DNA of 64,000 nt, taken from positions 2,327,986-2,391,985 of the forward strand of contig JALMQS010000887.1 of assembly GCA_024734495.1 (NCBI GenBank), in the 5' to 3' direction. The stretch comes from Forficula auricularia. Its lineage: Eukaryota; Arthropoda; Insecta; Dermaptera; Forficulidae. Both the position numbers and the translations under genes were made by a program. The notes under the pieces are model-generated. The model was not told the origin of the DNA, did not search any database, and was given only the letters and a program-made list of their open reading frames with translations. Within the stretch, counting starts at the first letter, position 1. The number at the start of each line of letters is the position of its first letter. Positions 1 through 11,545 of this stretch are shown piece by piece.

Positions 1-104
1 GATTTTTGATAAAATATTACAACAAATTTCTACTGAAGTTCAAAACACTAAGTATTTTGGAAATAATTGTAAATTCTACGCTTGATATTCCACATGTCGA
101 TGCT

Positions 105-393
105 ATATTAAAGGAGACAATATAAGAATATGTGTCTTCTGTTGTAAAAATACATTTTTAATTTATTTATAACGAGACTATAGTTTCTAGGAGTTTTTGC
201 CCTCTTCATATATCAATTCCTGTTAATCAATTGCAATAGACTGATGAAGAGGGCAAAGTCCTCGAAACTATAGTCTCTTTATAAATAAATAAAAAAAATT
301 GATTTTTCCAGCAGAAGACACACTCTTTATTGTCTCCTTCAATTTATAAAAATTATGCTACTCTCGGCAAAAGAACCTTTCAATTTACCTTAT
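105..393. mobile_element. Penelope-like foldback arm element, family A (degenerate)
   Basis: Two inverted arms face each other. The left arm has the block 'ggagacaat...tcttctg' and the right arm has 'agcagaagacacac...attgtctcc', ending in 'gctactctcggcaaaa...ctttcaattta'. The same arms flank a GIY-YIG coding remnant at 47720-49005, so this is a coding-free relative. The right arm holds a hammerhead-like motif (241-275). The left-arm copy of the motif is decayed. No target duplication was found. Confidence 0.7.
241..275 (+). ncRNA. hammerhead-ribozyme-like motif, family A
   Basis: CTGATGA is followed by one extra A, stem II GAGGGC/GTCCTC (one G-T pair) with an AAA loop, then GAAA and the palindrome ACTATAGT ending in GTC. 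These match the hammerhead core with a very short stem III. The unpaired base between CTGATGA and stem II departs from the canonical fold. Activity is inferred, not shown. Confidence 0.5.
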
Positions 394-1800
394 ATATAAG
401 TATGTGAAAATGCTGAAATACATAACATAGTAGAGAGAGTGGTTCATAGTAAATCCATCTCTGGCTTTTTCATGAACTATATGGTAGATACCATGGTATT
501 TGTTTTGACAAGTTAAAGTCAAAAATCCTCTAAAGCCTCATTTATAAGATTATGAACATTAAACCCCACTCAGTATCAAATTCACAACTAATGCATCCCC
601 TAATTCGAATATCTATACGATATCTAGAAACTCGATTCCTGACTTCCTGGCGACCTACAAACTTCAGTAGTAAAATAGCCGCATTCACACAGGTACCTTC
701 AAATCATACAAAACTCCTAAAATTTCTGATTCTGTGACGAGGATTATATATACGGTAGTATATAAATTTTGACTGATATTTAAAATAATAACTATCTAGA
801 ATTCATACGAATATAAATGATTTAATACTCACATTGAAAATCCTCAGCTGAAAGTTAGAATGAAGAGATGAATAAAATCAAAGGCAGAAGAAGAAAACGT
901 CATCAAGATAAATGAAAATTCCTGAAAAATGAAACAGAAAAAAAAATGTAATTATAAATTCACTAAAGTTCATAAAATTAAAAAAAAGGAACAATAAATT
1001 AATAATTTTCAATCTATGAATCTATAAAATTAAGGATTCAGATTTTATCCCATGGATTTTTACTTTCACATATAACTATATTCTATATCATGTAATGATT
1101 TAGGGTATAATGTGAAGTATTGCGATCGCCTGCCGTTCGGTAGAATATGTCAAGAAAGAGTTATTTAATTCGGATGATTCCTAGCTAGATTATAAAAAAA
1201 AACTTCCAACACAGATACTACGCTACTTTAGGTTTTTATTGTCTTTGAGATGTTTAGAAGATACCTTATTGTCTAGAAGATAGGATTTTAGAGGGAGGTC
1301 CAGGGAAGTCTCAATAAATTTTTTTCAACAAACTTCTCTCAAAAAATATCAATCGGAATAAAATTTATACACATTAAAGAACATATAATTCATTTTGAAA
1401 ACAGCAAATTATAAAAATATTGTTACAAAACTAGTATTAAAAAAGTAGATCCAGTAGTTTATTTTGAATCTAAACTTTGCATTGTCACTAACTAATTTGA
1501 TTTTTTTAGTGGGCGTAGATTTATAGTTTTTGAGATATCGATATCACTCAATCACAGACAATTGGTTATAAATGGCTTTATTCAATTCAGGGCACCTAAA
1601 AATCTGGGTTTTTTTAAGGGAAATTTTCAAAATTCAAAGAGGATTTTTGAGTTGAAAGAAATATTTTCTCAAGTGAAAATAAATACTTTTCTCTAACAAA
1701 TATTTTTATTCATAGTATTTTTTTCTAGATACACACTTTGAGTGCTACTATCTCCAATTTGAAAAAAGTTAATTTCACTTTGTGACTTCCAGAAGGCGGG
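394..1800. other. AT-rich stretch, nothing assigned
   Basis: No long reading frame, recognisable domain or clear terminal repeat is visible. Short frames near 552-737 have no protein-like character. Confidence 0.6.
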
Positions 1801-1959
1801 CTTCACAGCTGGTAAATAAATATTCCTTGTTTAAATGTTCAAGTCAGTATCATATTTTTTTTTATTTTTTTCCCTCCTGGCCTTGCTCATAACAAAGCAT
1901 TTGGCAAACTCTATAGTATTAAAAATTTTATTTTTACCCCTTAACAAGGACCAATATGA

Positions 1960-2040
1960 CACCAGAGGGGCGCCCCCACAGCACAGCGATAGGAGTACCC
2001 GCGGCACACGCCGCCCGGGCCACAAAAAGTTCCTGCCTTG
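1960..2040. other. short GC-rich block, unassigned
   Basis: About 80 bases are strongly GC-rich (gggcgcccc, cgccgcccgggcc) inside AT-rich DNA. Both strands are open for 64-68 codons but the peptides show no recognised motif. It could be a fragment of a GC-rich 5' region of a retroelement or a decayed exon. Confidence 0.3.
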
Positions 2041-2174
2041 ATCCTTAGTATAAAAACTGAGGCCTAAGATGTAAAAGGTCTCAGAAGATCATTGTCGAAG
2101 ACTATGAATTAGTTATGAAATGGCTTTAAGGGATTCATAATAAGTAATGATTAAATGAGATATGGAGTAGTATG

Positions 2175-2920
2175 TCAAGTGTTATTCCAAAACCACCCAA
2201 TAGACAAAATATGCCCTATTATTATCTTGGTAATGACCGATTTAACATTTGTATATTGGAGAAGAATTGTCATCCGTGTTGGTAGCAAAAATTTTTCTTT
2301 GGTAATATCAGTGTAAAATTTGTCAATTTTGATCTTATATCTATCACAGTTCAAATATATATGATCAATATCCCCAATATTTTCACCACCACACACGCAA
2401 AATGGAGTATCCTGACTCCCAGTCTATGTAGGTGAGACGGTGTGGGAGCATGACCGCTACGAAGGCGAAATATCAGTGTGGACAGATTTCTAAAATAATG
2501 GTTGTATATGAACCATGGTGTATGGGGAATTATAGGAACAATTTTAAAGAGATGACCTCCTTTGGTCTTACTGCTCTCTGCCCACTGTTGTTGCCATTTT
2601 GAAAGAGATTTATTTTTAATGATGTTATAGATGTCAGAAAAAGGGAGAGCAATGTTTAAAAACTCCCCATCCACCCTGGATAGATTAGCAAGTTGGTCTG
2701 CTTGTTCGTTACCATTTATCCCTGCGTGCCCCGGAATCCAAGTAAAGGAAATTTTTTTGTTGTCATTTTCCAACTTAAAAATTTGATTAATGATATTTAT
2801 AATAATTGGGGATGGATTTCTATTTTTATGGAGCCCCTTCATAGCTTCCATTACACTCAGAGAATCCGTACACACTAGAAATTCACCTCCCGGAAAGATT
2901 TGAATATACTTCAGTATCAT
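2175..2920 (-). pseudogene. LINE RNase H domain plus zinc-knuckle fragment
   Basis: The first frame (2920 down to 2351, 189 aa) is the C-terminal RNase H part of an I/Jockey-type non-LTR retrotransposon polyprotein. It shows TDS (D19), E25, and the W-I-P-G-H-x-G-x-x-G-N-E-x-A-D block with H65 and D75, which are RNase H active-site residues. The first catalytic Asp is missing because the fragment starts inside the domain. After a frameshift near 2396 the second frame (2396-2175) continues with C-x-C-G...H-I-x4-C, the small Cys/His motif that often follows RNase H in these elements. No reverse transcriptase lies upstream, and an in-frame TGA sits just before the first ATG. The exact clade is uncertain. 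Confidence 0.8.
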
Positions 2921-2929
2921 ATTAAATCA

Positions 2930-3940
2930 AAGAGAAACAACTCTGAGAGAGAACTAATGTGGTTTACACGGAATCTTAAAAATGTTTCTATATATTTGTT
3001 GACCTAGGTTTTGAAGGATCATAATATTTGTTTTGTTCAGGTAAAAAGAAAATGGTAAAGATAATTTATTAGTTCGATTAGTTTCTATATATAATAATTA
3101 TTTGAGGTACTAAACAGCGCAAAATGATTGCAAATCACGTAAATAAATTAATAATAATAATTGAACCTATAATTATGAGTAATAAACATTTCACAATAGA
3201 TTCTTGGATAATAATAATAATATTTTTATTATCATTTATGCAAAATATTCATTTTTTTATTATACGAGACATGGCGCCTAGCCCCATCCCCTCACAAGCG
3301 AGTCAATTTTTGAAGAGAACATAAGAAAATCAAACAGGATATTTTTCAATAAACACAATGAAAAACCAAGAATTTAAATTGAAACTCGATAGGGTTTTCT
3401 AAAATTTTTGTGTTTTGGTAATTATTAGTGAACGAACAGCTTTTTTTTATAATTATTTTGATACAAGAAGAAGTGGCACCAAAAAGGTACAACCTCTGTA
3501 GTCGACGGTGCACCCTTGTATCGTGATAATAAGAACAGATTTAGGGATTGGGTCAGAGTCGAAGGTATCTCTAGATCCGGGTCTTGGAATATTATAAGGT
3601 TATATGTTCCTGTGAAGACGGTCTTGGACTTCAGCTAGAATAACCGAACTTGAAATAAAAGGGTAGTTTATTATAATACACCTTCTGAATTCACTTTAAC
3701 GTGGAATTTGTCAAAAAGTCTTCCAGATATTCGCGCAAATTTTCCGACTCTCCATTTGCCCACCATTTTTTTACTGATTTTCTGCATTATTCGAACTGTA
3801 ATTTTGAATCAAGTAGAAAGCTAAAAATCTATCAAGTTTTTCTTTTGGGGAATACAAACATTTTGGCATCATAACGGACATTCTATAGCTTTCCGTTCTT
3901 TAGTTATCATCGATGTCCAAAGTAGGATTTTGAGCTCATA
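2930..3940. other. non-coding stretch, nothing assigned
   Basis: Mostly AT-rich. A somewhat GC-richer patch at about 3465-3640 has no recognisable product. Confidence 0.5.
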
Positions 3941-3945
3941 ATATA

Positions 3946-4447
3946 CACTGCGGTGCGAAAAAATTGAGCCACCAATAAAAACTTTATTAAATAGCAAATT
4001 AGTATTAAAATTTTTAGACATAACCAAATGATTTGTTCTCTTAACTCTTAAACTAACATATTCAATAAATATTGTTGATTATTTTTGAATTTTATAAAAA
4101 AAATAAGTAAAATTAAAATAAAAGATAGAATTACAAATTATACTTTCTCAATATCTTTGAATAAAGTTTTAATAAAAGATCAAATTCCATTTGAAATATC
4201 AATCAAATGAATCATTTTGAATTAAGCATCATTGATAGAAAGATAAAATATACAAAATGGAAATTTCTGAAGTTCAAGCAGTTCAAATTGTTAGCCTAAT
4301 TAATCAAGGGGTCTACGACAAGTGGTAAGTACACTTTCAATTAGCGAATTAGCAATAATTTCGATAAAATATTGTTACTTGTAAAAATATTAAAAATGAT
4401 TTGCAATTTAATAAAGTTTGTTATTGGAGGCTCGATTTTTTGCAGTA
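3946..4447 (+). mobile_element. Tc1-like deletion derivative
   Basis: Imperfect inverted ends: the left begins CACTGCGGTGCGAAAAAAT then TGAGCC, and the right, read in reverse, begins TACTGC then AAAAAATCGAGCC. Both continue into CCAATAA...AACTTTATTAAAT. Flanking TA fits the TA target of the Tc1/mariner superfamily. It contains the start of a transposase-like frame (4257-4328). Confidence 0.65.
4257..4328 (+). pseudogene. N-terminal stub of a Tc1/mariner transposase
   Basis: A 23-codon frame starts M-E-I-S-E-V-Q and continues A-V-Q-I-V-S-L-I-N-Q-G, then stops. The pattern 'sxxqraqIvxLxxxG' is the usual beginning of the helix-turn-helix domain of Tc1-like transposases. It lies inside inverted ends (3946-4447), so it is read as the leftover of an internally deleted transposon. 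It is short, so family assignment rests on motif resemblance plus context. Confidence 0.5.
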
Positions 4448-5180
4448 TAGTTCCAATTGTCTTTAAGGAGGTTTCAAACAGCTGTACTTAATAACCTGAA
4501 ATTTGGTATACACTTTGGTATTCTTTGAATTTTTCTTATAGAAAGAATGCATTAGTGAAAAAAATACATAATAATTAAATTAATAATACTTACTATATAA
4601 GTTACTATAAAAGTTATTCGAGGTGATCAAGAAACATTATAGTCTTTTTCTAAAACAAACATTACTATTAATCATCCTGATAAATATTTCGTCAGAATTA
4701 TAAATTAGCCGAAAAAAAATTTAAATCGAATTTAAATAAAAAAGTAGTATTTTTTAAAAAAAGAAGAAATAAATTAGCAGTTAGAAATAAGATAATAATA
4801 TGGTTAGTGGGTGATTCATTCATTCATTCATTTCAAGAAAACGCTAAATGTCAACATTGATCAAATAGGAAATTCCTCAATTGCATAATCTATTTAAAAA
4901 AAGTGAATACGAATAATTAATTAAATCTTCCTAATCGAGTAGGCAGAAAACCGATATATGTTCGCCTAAAGACCTTGTATTATCTCGATTAGTATCGCGT
5001 TTAGTATTATTTAGTAAAATTAATGACCAGCAGGAAGAAGAACACCCAACTGACTAGTCAAGGTGAGAAATGGAAAAGAAAAATACGGTCAAGTGCGAGA
5101 GGGGGACACGAATAGTGAAACTTTTTTATCTTCTTAATTTTCATAATAATACCATATTTCGTCTGTTTTAAAAAAATAAA
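4448..5180. other. non-coding stretch, nothing assigned
   Basis: AT-rich. Contains a short (ATTC)n run near 4814-4830 and no recognisable gene. Confidence 0.5.
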
Positions 5181-5790
5181 TTGACACGTTCTGATGTGGC
5201 CATCCACTTAACTTTACCATACAACCTGGCCCATCTCTTATATTTAATATTTAATAAAATTATTTATAAACATGTAGGGGGGTTAGTTTTTTGATTTTTA
5301 GACTTCTGGGTGCCCACAGATTATGTATACAAAATTTGGTTGAGTTTGGAACAAGGGCCTATATTTTCATTTCGGGCGGGTAGTTTTTGAATTTTTAGGC
5401 TTCTGAAGGTCCATGTAATATGTATACAAAAGTTGGTTGAGTTTGCTCAAATGGCCTAGATTTTTTAATTTTTAACCCCCCCCCCCCCCTACCACCCCCA
5501 ATTTAGTTTTTATATTCAGACTAGTTTTTGAGATAGCTCGTCCACACAAATTTGGTAACGCACGTACTAACAGACTAACAGACATTTTGATAAAACAGTT
5601 ATTATCTCGAAAAATATAATTTTTTCGATGTTCACTTATTAGGACCTTTTTGTAGAGCGAAATGCCATGATTTCGCCCAATTTTTTTAACCAAAATAGTT
5701 TCTGCCGTTTTTGAGATATTTTGAAAAAAAAGAAGCAAAAAACACTTTTTTCATGCACGATTACAATACTTGACCATACCCTGTATGGTA
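5181..5790 (+). repeat. TTTACCATAC dispersed repeat, copy 1
   Basis: Starts with 'gacacgttctgatgtggcc...actttaccatac' and ends '...accataccctgtatggtaa'. The ends are partly inverted copies of each other (ACTTTACCATACA). The interior has tandem subunits of about 115 bp containing 'tatgtatacaaaa.ttggttgag', then a conserved 330-bp tail with 'tttttgagatatttcgaaaaa'. At least a dozen full or partial copies lie in this window. No coding capacity. Confidence 0.8.
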
Positions 5791-6477
5791 ATGTAATATA
5801 TTGTTTTTCAATCAGGGGATATAACTATGGGCTTTTTTTCCATATTTTATTTTGCTCTGTATTCAAGTGCCCAATGTCGTGATTAAATCCTTAAAAACAG
5901 TATTGTATTATCAAAAACTATTAAAATTAAATACAAACAAACCTTATATTTTTAATTTCGCTTAATTCTCTAAGGTAGTGAATTTTAACATGTTGAGCTG
6001 ACTCTATAAGGGGGGGGGGTTTGATGAATTAGTTTTTAAACACAATAACATAAATTCAAAGAAAAAGTAAAAACATATTCAAAATTCGGTAAGCTCTTCG
6101 ATTAGAGTCGCCCTATTAAAAATAAAATTTAGAAAATTTTAATAATTAAGAGTAAGTAAATTTAATTTCATAATAAATTTTAATTAATTTATAATAAGCT
6201 ATTAGTGGCTTTTAAATAAATCATTTGATTATTTAAATAATAATTAATTGGAATCGAAAAAAGAGCTTGTTTATTTATGCCTATATCATCACAACGTTGT
6301 AAAATCTCAGAAAAATCTTTCACAAAATGGTATTATTTTACATTTTTAAGCCAAAGTTCTAAAGCTAAAAACGCAAAAGTCTAATAGCGCTTTATCATGA
6401 TTGAAAGAATTTTTTTTTTTTTTCGAACCAACCAAAAATACGACCTTCCCACCCCCTCAAAAAAAAAATCTGATTAA

Positions 6478-6768
6478 AATTTAAAACAAAGTAAAGAAAA
6501 TGTTGAAAAAAAATTTAGAAACTTTTTAAAATTTAAAATATAAAATACTAGGTAGGTTTCACATAAATAAAAGATCAGATGCTTATATATATTTCTGTGT
6601 CCTTTGTGAACTTCCTGAAGATGGGCTTATAGCCCAAAATATATATAAAGTCGTGCTAAACAAGGATCTGATCTTTTATTTATGTGAAACCTACTAGTAT
6701 TTTATATTTTGAAAAGTTTCTAAAAAAAAATTTCAAAATTTTCTTTACTTTATTTAAAATGTTTCAAC
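6478..6768. mobile_element. foldback element, family D (PLE-arm-like)
   Basis: Long inverted arms meet around a hammerhead-like motif. 'actaggtaggtttcacataaa' with 'aaagatcagat' at about 6548-6580 is mirrored at about 6666-6704, and the outer arms (aaagtaaagaaaatgtt) are mirrored near 6745-6768. Relatives lie at 13393-13625, 50125-50490 and 59392-59560. Confidence 0.65.
6615..6645 (+). ncRNA. hammerhead-like motif, family D (core decayed)
   Basis: CTGAAGA, one extra T, perfect stem II GGGCT/AGCCC with loop TAT, then AAAA where GAAA is expected, followed by an AT-alternating stretch. The stem is intact but G12 of the core is lost, so this copy should be inactive. Confidence 0.4.
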
Positions 6769-7585
6769 AAGAACCCACACCTTCTCCTTTAATCTTAAAA
6801 TTAAATTTTTGATTTGAAGGAAAATGAATCTTTATAATTTGTAAATTTCAAGGTGGTATCTTATTTAGTCTCCTAGCGACAATACTAGACGGTAGACTGA
6901 CATACTGACAGACATTGTGGCGGACACCAATAGGATATCCCGTTTCACGTTTGTCTGGAGTCCTAAAATATATATATATATAGGTATATTATATATGTAT
7001 CAAATATCTCTTTTTCTCTTTCTTCAAACATTTTAATAAATTAAAGCTTAAAAAAAGAATTTTGAAAATGTAGCTCAAAAGTTATAGAAAATATTTAACC
7101 AAAACCTTTTACAAACACGATATAATCAGATTAACTTGTATAAAAACATCTTTTTAGAATTTTAATGAAGATTTTTTACATTTTTGTTTCATTGTGATAT
7201 TTTAATTAAGGTAAAATATAGGTAGTTATAATAGAAATGATTAATTAGGATTACAGTAAAGAAGTAAATAAAATACTAGTTAAGAAGACAAGTGTGTTGT
7301 GAAAAATGAGCCGGTGCAATTTATCAATGTAAAATTTTTAATTGGTGTAAATTAACACAGAGACTTATGAGCGGCAGCTAACCACTCTTCAAATATATAC
7401 TAGTATATAGAATCGGTTTCTCGAAAACGACTCAAACGATTTCGATTAAAATAAAGTATTAAGAAATGTTTGGTTCAATAAATCTAACTACCAAGGGGCT
7501 CATCTTCGGGAAACTATAATTAAAAAAAACTATCAAATTTAACTAAATATTAACAGGTTGTTGTGGCAATAAAAATCTATAATTA

Positions 7586-7884
7586 AATTGATAAGTGATG
7601 GAAAGGCAACCTCAAGAATATTGAAAAAAATTCTCTCAAATAATGTAGATTTATTGGAAATGCAGTTTTTTCATCACTCAAAAACCAACGTTTCGAAGGA
7701 TTTTCCCTCCTTCTTCAGGTTTTAAAAGTGGTTATTGAGGAAAAAAATAAATGATATTTCTCCCTTTTCGCTTCTAGCAGTGCTCGAAATTTGCCCTTTC
7801 TAATAGGTTCATCAAAACATTTTTTAAAGAATGAATTTTTTCCCCCATTTAATTATTTGGCTGCCTTTCCATCACTTATCAATT
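7586..7884. mobile_element. foldback element, family C
   Basis: Begins 'aattgataagtgatggaaag', then 'gcaacc', and ends with the mirrored 'ggctgcctttcc', 'atcacttatcaatt'. Near the middle of the left arm the minus strand carries CTGAAGA...CCTTC-GAAACGTT (about 7688-7720), a decayed hammerhead-like motif. A second copy lies at 52098-52395. Confidence 0.6.
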
Positions 7885-9450
7885 CAAATTTCTACCAGTC
7901 CATCTCTCCCCGAAGAGAAAATTTCTTCTAATACATATAATTAAATTTTTTCAATTTGCTTTTTAATTTTAAATTGTTTTTTTTTTTTTAATTTAAAACC
8001 CAACAATAGTTCATTACAAATTTTATTATATATTAAAATTGGGAAATTTTTCTAAATGTATCTTCCATTTTCTATTAGATACATAGAACTCATTCCTGAA
8101 TTGATTCAAACTCAACCCAAACATATGAAATCTGGAATTTTTAATGATATTTATTAGAACTTCAATTTTCATTCTCTTAAAAAACCGGCGAAGGGTTCTC
8201 TTTTTCTTTAGGGTTTAAAAAGAAAGGTCAAGTAAGAAACCTCCGAGTATATTAACATTATTTTTAATTACAATTAAGTTCAAAACTTTGTGCACAACGA
8301 TGGCCGAAACGGGTCAAAACGTTGGCAAAAAATAAATTTTATTTCAATTTTATCTATTCTAGATTCAAATAAAAATCGATTTTTTTACGTGAATATGAAA
8401 TTAAAAATAATATTAATATGTCGCTTTTAAATAAAGTAAAAAATTACTGAGCCACGGTAAAAACAAGATAGAAGTTTCAAGAAAGAAGACGCAAAACGCA
8501 AGATACCTCAAGACTTACTATACAAACAAACTTTTTCGAAATTCGCCTAATCTACCCCTTCTTCTCAATTTCATTTTGATTAAAATTTCATTAAATAAAT
8601 AAAGATCATTATCCGTGATGTAACTATGAATCTTTTAAAAATGATGTATTATAATATGAATGTCTTTTAAAGCGATATTATTTGATACCCCTTCATCAGA
8701 CGAAACCTACTAAGTCAATACGCTATCGTTTACAGTAGAAATTTGATACGAGCTCATTATTAGATTCTCTTAGGCTACGATGTAAGTTAAGCCTTAGACA
8801 TAATTTTAATATTATGAATCGGTAGCAACAAAAAACGCAGATATATTGAGACTAAATAAACTTACAATGTGAACTGTGATTTGTTTTTTCAATAATCTTG
8901 TATAGAATAAACTTTTTCCGTCAACTAGTATATTCAAATTCCCCCCCCCCCTTATACTATTAAAAAATGTAAATTTACTATATGTTTAGAATACGAATAG
9001 ATGGGAAATTTACAAGATTGCGTATAGTAAAAAAATACTAATTATATTGGTAAAAATACAAAAATAAATTATAACTTTACTTTTTTCTTGTATTAATTAG
9101 ATTCGTATAGAAATTTCCCATAAAAATACAGTATATTAATAATAAATTTTGTAATTTATTTTACTACAATTATCAGTAAAATCACAAACAAAAATGTTTT
9201 TTTAAATTACTGCAAAATATTTGAATATTTCTGAATATTTATACAAAGTTACATATTGTGTTGAGAAATATAAAACGGATATTGTAATTCTACAATTATT
9301 AAAGGTAAGTAATCAATATAACTTGAACTTTTCTTTGAAGGGTAACCGTTGGTTTTTAAAAGTACTTTATATCATATATCTATCTATGTAAAGCTATTGT
9401 TTAAAATATTGAAAATATCATTCAGTTGATATTATTTTAAATTATTGGTT
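7885..9450. other. AT-rich non-coding stretch
   Basis: No gene is recognised. A decayed 'gatggccgaaac' hammerhead-like trace occurs near 8300, and there is a poly-C run near 8941. Confidence 0.5.
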
Positions 9451-9454
9451 AAAA

Positions 9455-9570
9455 ATACTTGGTAGGTTTCACATTAAGATATAAATATAAAACGAATTTA
9501 TTTTTGGAGAGACTTTAATCTCGATATATATATTTCGTGTGGCCAACCCATCTTCAGGAGCAACAGAAAG
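9455..9570 (-). repeat. family D arm fragment with hammerhead-like motif
   Basis: 'acttggtaggtttcacatt' followed on the minus strand by CCTGAAGA-T-GGG...CGAAATATATATAT (about 9524-9558). One arm only. Confidence 0.45.
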
Positions 9571-9696
9571 TAACTAAATGTTTCACAAATACCAACACCA
9601 AAATTATTAGTCGTGCGAACATTTTAATCCGATTGAAATAAAGGAAGAGGCTGTAAATTAGGAGTGTCGCAAAATAAATATTTCAATCGTTTATAT

Positions 9697-10543
9697 CAAT
9701 GGTTCTCAACTTTTTTAAATCTACTGCCCCCCCCCCTAAGGAGAGGAAAATTTCTCACCCCCCCCTTTGTGAAAATTCTGTAATTTAGGGTTTATACTTA
9801 CACACCAAATTTGTTTTTTTTTGCCCTGGAATGTAAATTAAAATGACTAATGCAAAAAAACCTTAAATGCTCTTTTATGTATAAAAATTATTTATTCTTA
9901 ATTAGATAATTGAAAAAGAACAGCAAAAAAAATTACACGTGTAATATCAATGAAACAAATATCAGTGGGATGGTTGTGCTTGAGTGCTTGATGGTTCAGA
10001 GCCAGTTTCTGAAGGTTCGTTTTAATATTTTTAGAGAGATGAAGGCGCAAGTCCCCTCTTTCCACGATTTGGAGTCGACTTCACTTGTTTGTAATTAAAT
10101 TAGTCACAGCACTGAATCCTTGCTCGTTAAGGTAGAAGGAAGGGAAGGCAATTAAAAGTTTTATGACTATAGTCCACAGTCGTGGGTAGAGGCGACGGAT
10201 GTTAATTTGAAGACAAAATTATGTGAGACGATCATCATTCTGGAAGCTGGCTTTCAATGTTAGATTAATTGAAAGTTCGAACAGTTCCTACTGAATCTGA
10301 ACCTCTACTGTCTCAATATTCATAAAAGGGTTCATGACTCTTTGAGGGACTTCCAAAGACAAAATATCCTCAAAATGTTTTGGTGGTTTTTAAAATTAAG
10401 TTTGAATGCCAAAATATGCTCAACGCCCCCCAACAGCCCAAAACATGGCCACTGCCACCCTACTACCCAAAACAAGTCCACAGCACCTCAGCATTCTCCC
10501 ACCGTCCCCCGGGAGGCGATATCGCCCCCTTTGAGAACCACTG
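9697..10543 (-). mobile_element. hAT DNA transposon remnant with 8-bp TSD
   Basis: The left end CAATGGTTCTCAAC and the right end (reverse) CAGTGGTTCTCAAA are classic hAT terminal inverted repeats. They are flanked by an exact 8-bp duplication, GTTTATAT, at 9689-9696 and 10544-10551; eight bases is the hAT hallmark. The interior encodes a decayed transposase C terminus on the minus strand. Confidence 0.9.
9950..10340 (-). pseudogene. decayed hAT transposase C-terminal region (ZBED5/SCAND3-like)
   Basis: Conceptual minus-strand translation, across several stops, gives a recognisable series: N-P-F near the start, a Q-E-L-x-E-L-like stretch, L-K-x-x-F-Q-N-D, then a Y-P-x-L-W segment, F-P-S-x-Y-L-x-E-x-G-F-S-A-V-T, and finally R-L-x-x-x-E-R-G-D-L-R-L-x-L-S. 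This order matches the dimerisation domain at the C terminus of hAT transposases of the ZBED5/SCAND3 group. The N-terminal BED finger and most of the catalytic core are absent, so this is an inactive internally deleted copy. It lies inside matching TIRs and a TSD, so the assignment does not rest on the weak protein match alone. Confidence 0.75.
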
Positions 10544-10593
10544 GTTTATATCTTGTCTACGATAATTCGCAGAGCTTTGGGATTTGAAATTTA

Positions 10594-10660
10594 AGCTAGT
10601 GGTTCTTAACCTTTTATTAGTCGCGGCCCCCTTAAAATCCTAAAATATTTTAAGTACCCT
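10594..10660 (+). repeat. isolated hAT-like terminus
   Basis: 'agtggttcttaaccttttat' followed by 'tagtcgcggcccccttaaaa' resembles hAT ends of the type 'cagtggttctcaacc...cgcggcccc'. No partner end was found. Confidence 0.35.
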
Positions 10661-10865
10661 CCCCCCACCATTAGGTAACATACTCGAAATTACTCGTACA
10701 AAAATTGTGAACCTAGACTTTTAAAAAATATTTACACGGTTTTATTCAACTTGTAATTTTGTCTGTCTGTCTGTTTGGGTCAAATTTACCTATGCGCTCA
10801 ACGTTTTCATTTAGTTTGACCATGTTTAAGAATAGTGAGATGTCATTAAATTCATCTGTCACTTA

Positions 10866-11545
10866 CAATATGGGGCATTCCACGCTAAATCGGACTGTTT
10901 GAAAAATTTTAATTTTTGATTTCCTTCATTTTTTTGAAATTTTTTAGTACCATCAAAAAACTCTTCCTGGTAAATATTGAACTTTTTTTGATCACCGGTT
11001 TAAAAGATATCGAATTTCGGTTTTTCGCTCATTACTTCTTCAAAAATGGTCCAGATTCAAATATTGTATTTGGATATTTTTGTTTTTTTACATACTTTTT
11101 AGAAAAAAATACTAAAAAATTATTTAAATTTCTATTCATTCTACAAATTTTAAGACCGGGTTGATAGTAGTCCTATGATGAATTAATTGAAAAGTTTTTG
11201 TTTTTGCCGAGAGTAGCAGGAGTTGTTGATTCATCAAAGAGAAACAAAGAGGTTGTCCTCTGGTTGATGCATCAAGCAGAGGACAACCTCTTTGTTTCTC
11301 TTTATGATGAATTACCTACTATTTTTTTCGATTTTTGAAAATTTCGAATAAAATTTATTCGCTATTAACCATTATTAAAATCACTTTTTGGTATTGAGTT
11401 CTCTTTTTTTAGTTATTTTGAATTGATTTTTATCATTAACAGGTGTTTGAAATAAATAATTAATATTTTAGTTTGTTGAAATAAAATCAATATATAAAAG
11501 AAAAAAAAATAGTAATTATTATAGGACCACTATCAACATGTTTTT
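10866..11545. repeat. foldback repeat M, copy 1, interrupted
   Basis: Shares 'attccacgctaaatcgga', 'aaaagatatcgaatttcgg' and 'attttaagaccgggttgatag' with the copy at 45950-46760. The palindromic ends near 'gaccactatcaac' close the element. It is interrupted at 11185-11303 by a PLE arm stub. A 82-codon frame at 10916-11164 is accidental and low-complexity. Confidence 0.65.
11185..11303. mobile_element. minimal Penelope-arm insertion, family B, 10-bp TSD
   Basis: Begins 'aattgaaaagtttttg', 'tttttgccgagagtagcag' and runs to a compact hairpin 'aaacaaagaggttgtcctc...gaggacaacctctttgttt'. It is flanked by direct repeats ATGATGAATT (11175-11184 and 11304-11313). The related uninterrupted sequence at about 46308 reads 'cctatgataattactat', the empty-site form. 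Only about 119 bp, with no ribozyme. Confidence 0.8.

Noticed and set aside
5472..5738. 88-codon minus-strand frame
   Set aside because: Lies in the conserved tail of the dispersed repeat and ends in a poly-glycine run from poly-C; other copies do not preserve it.
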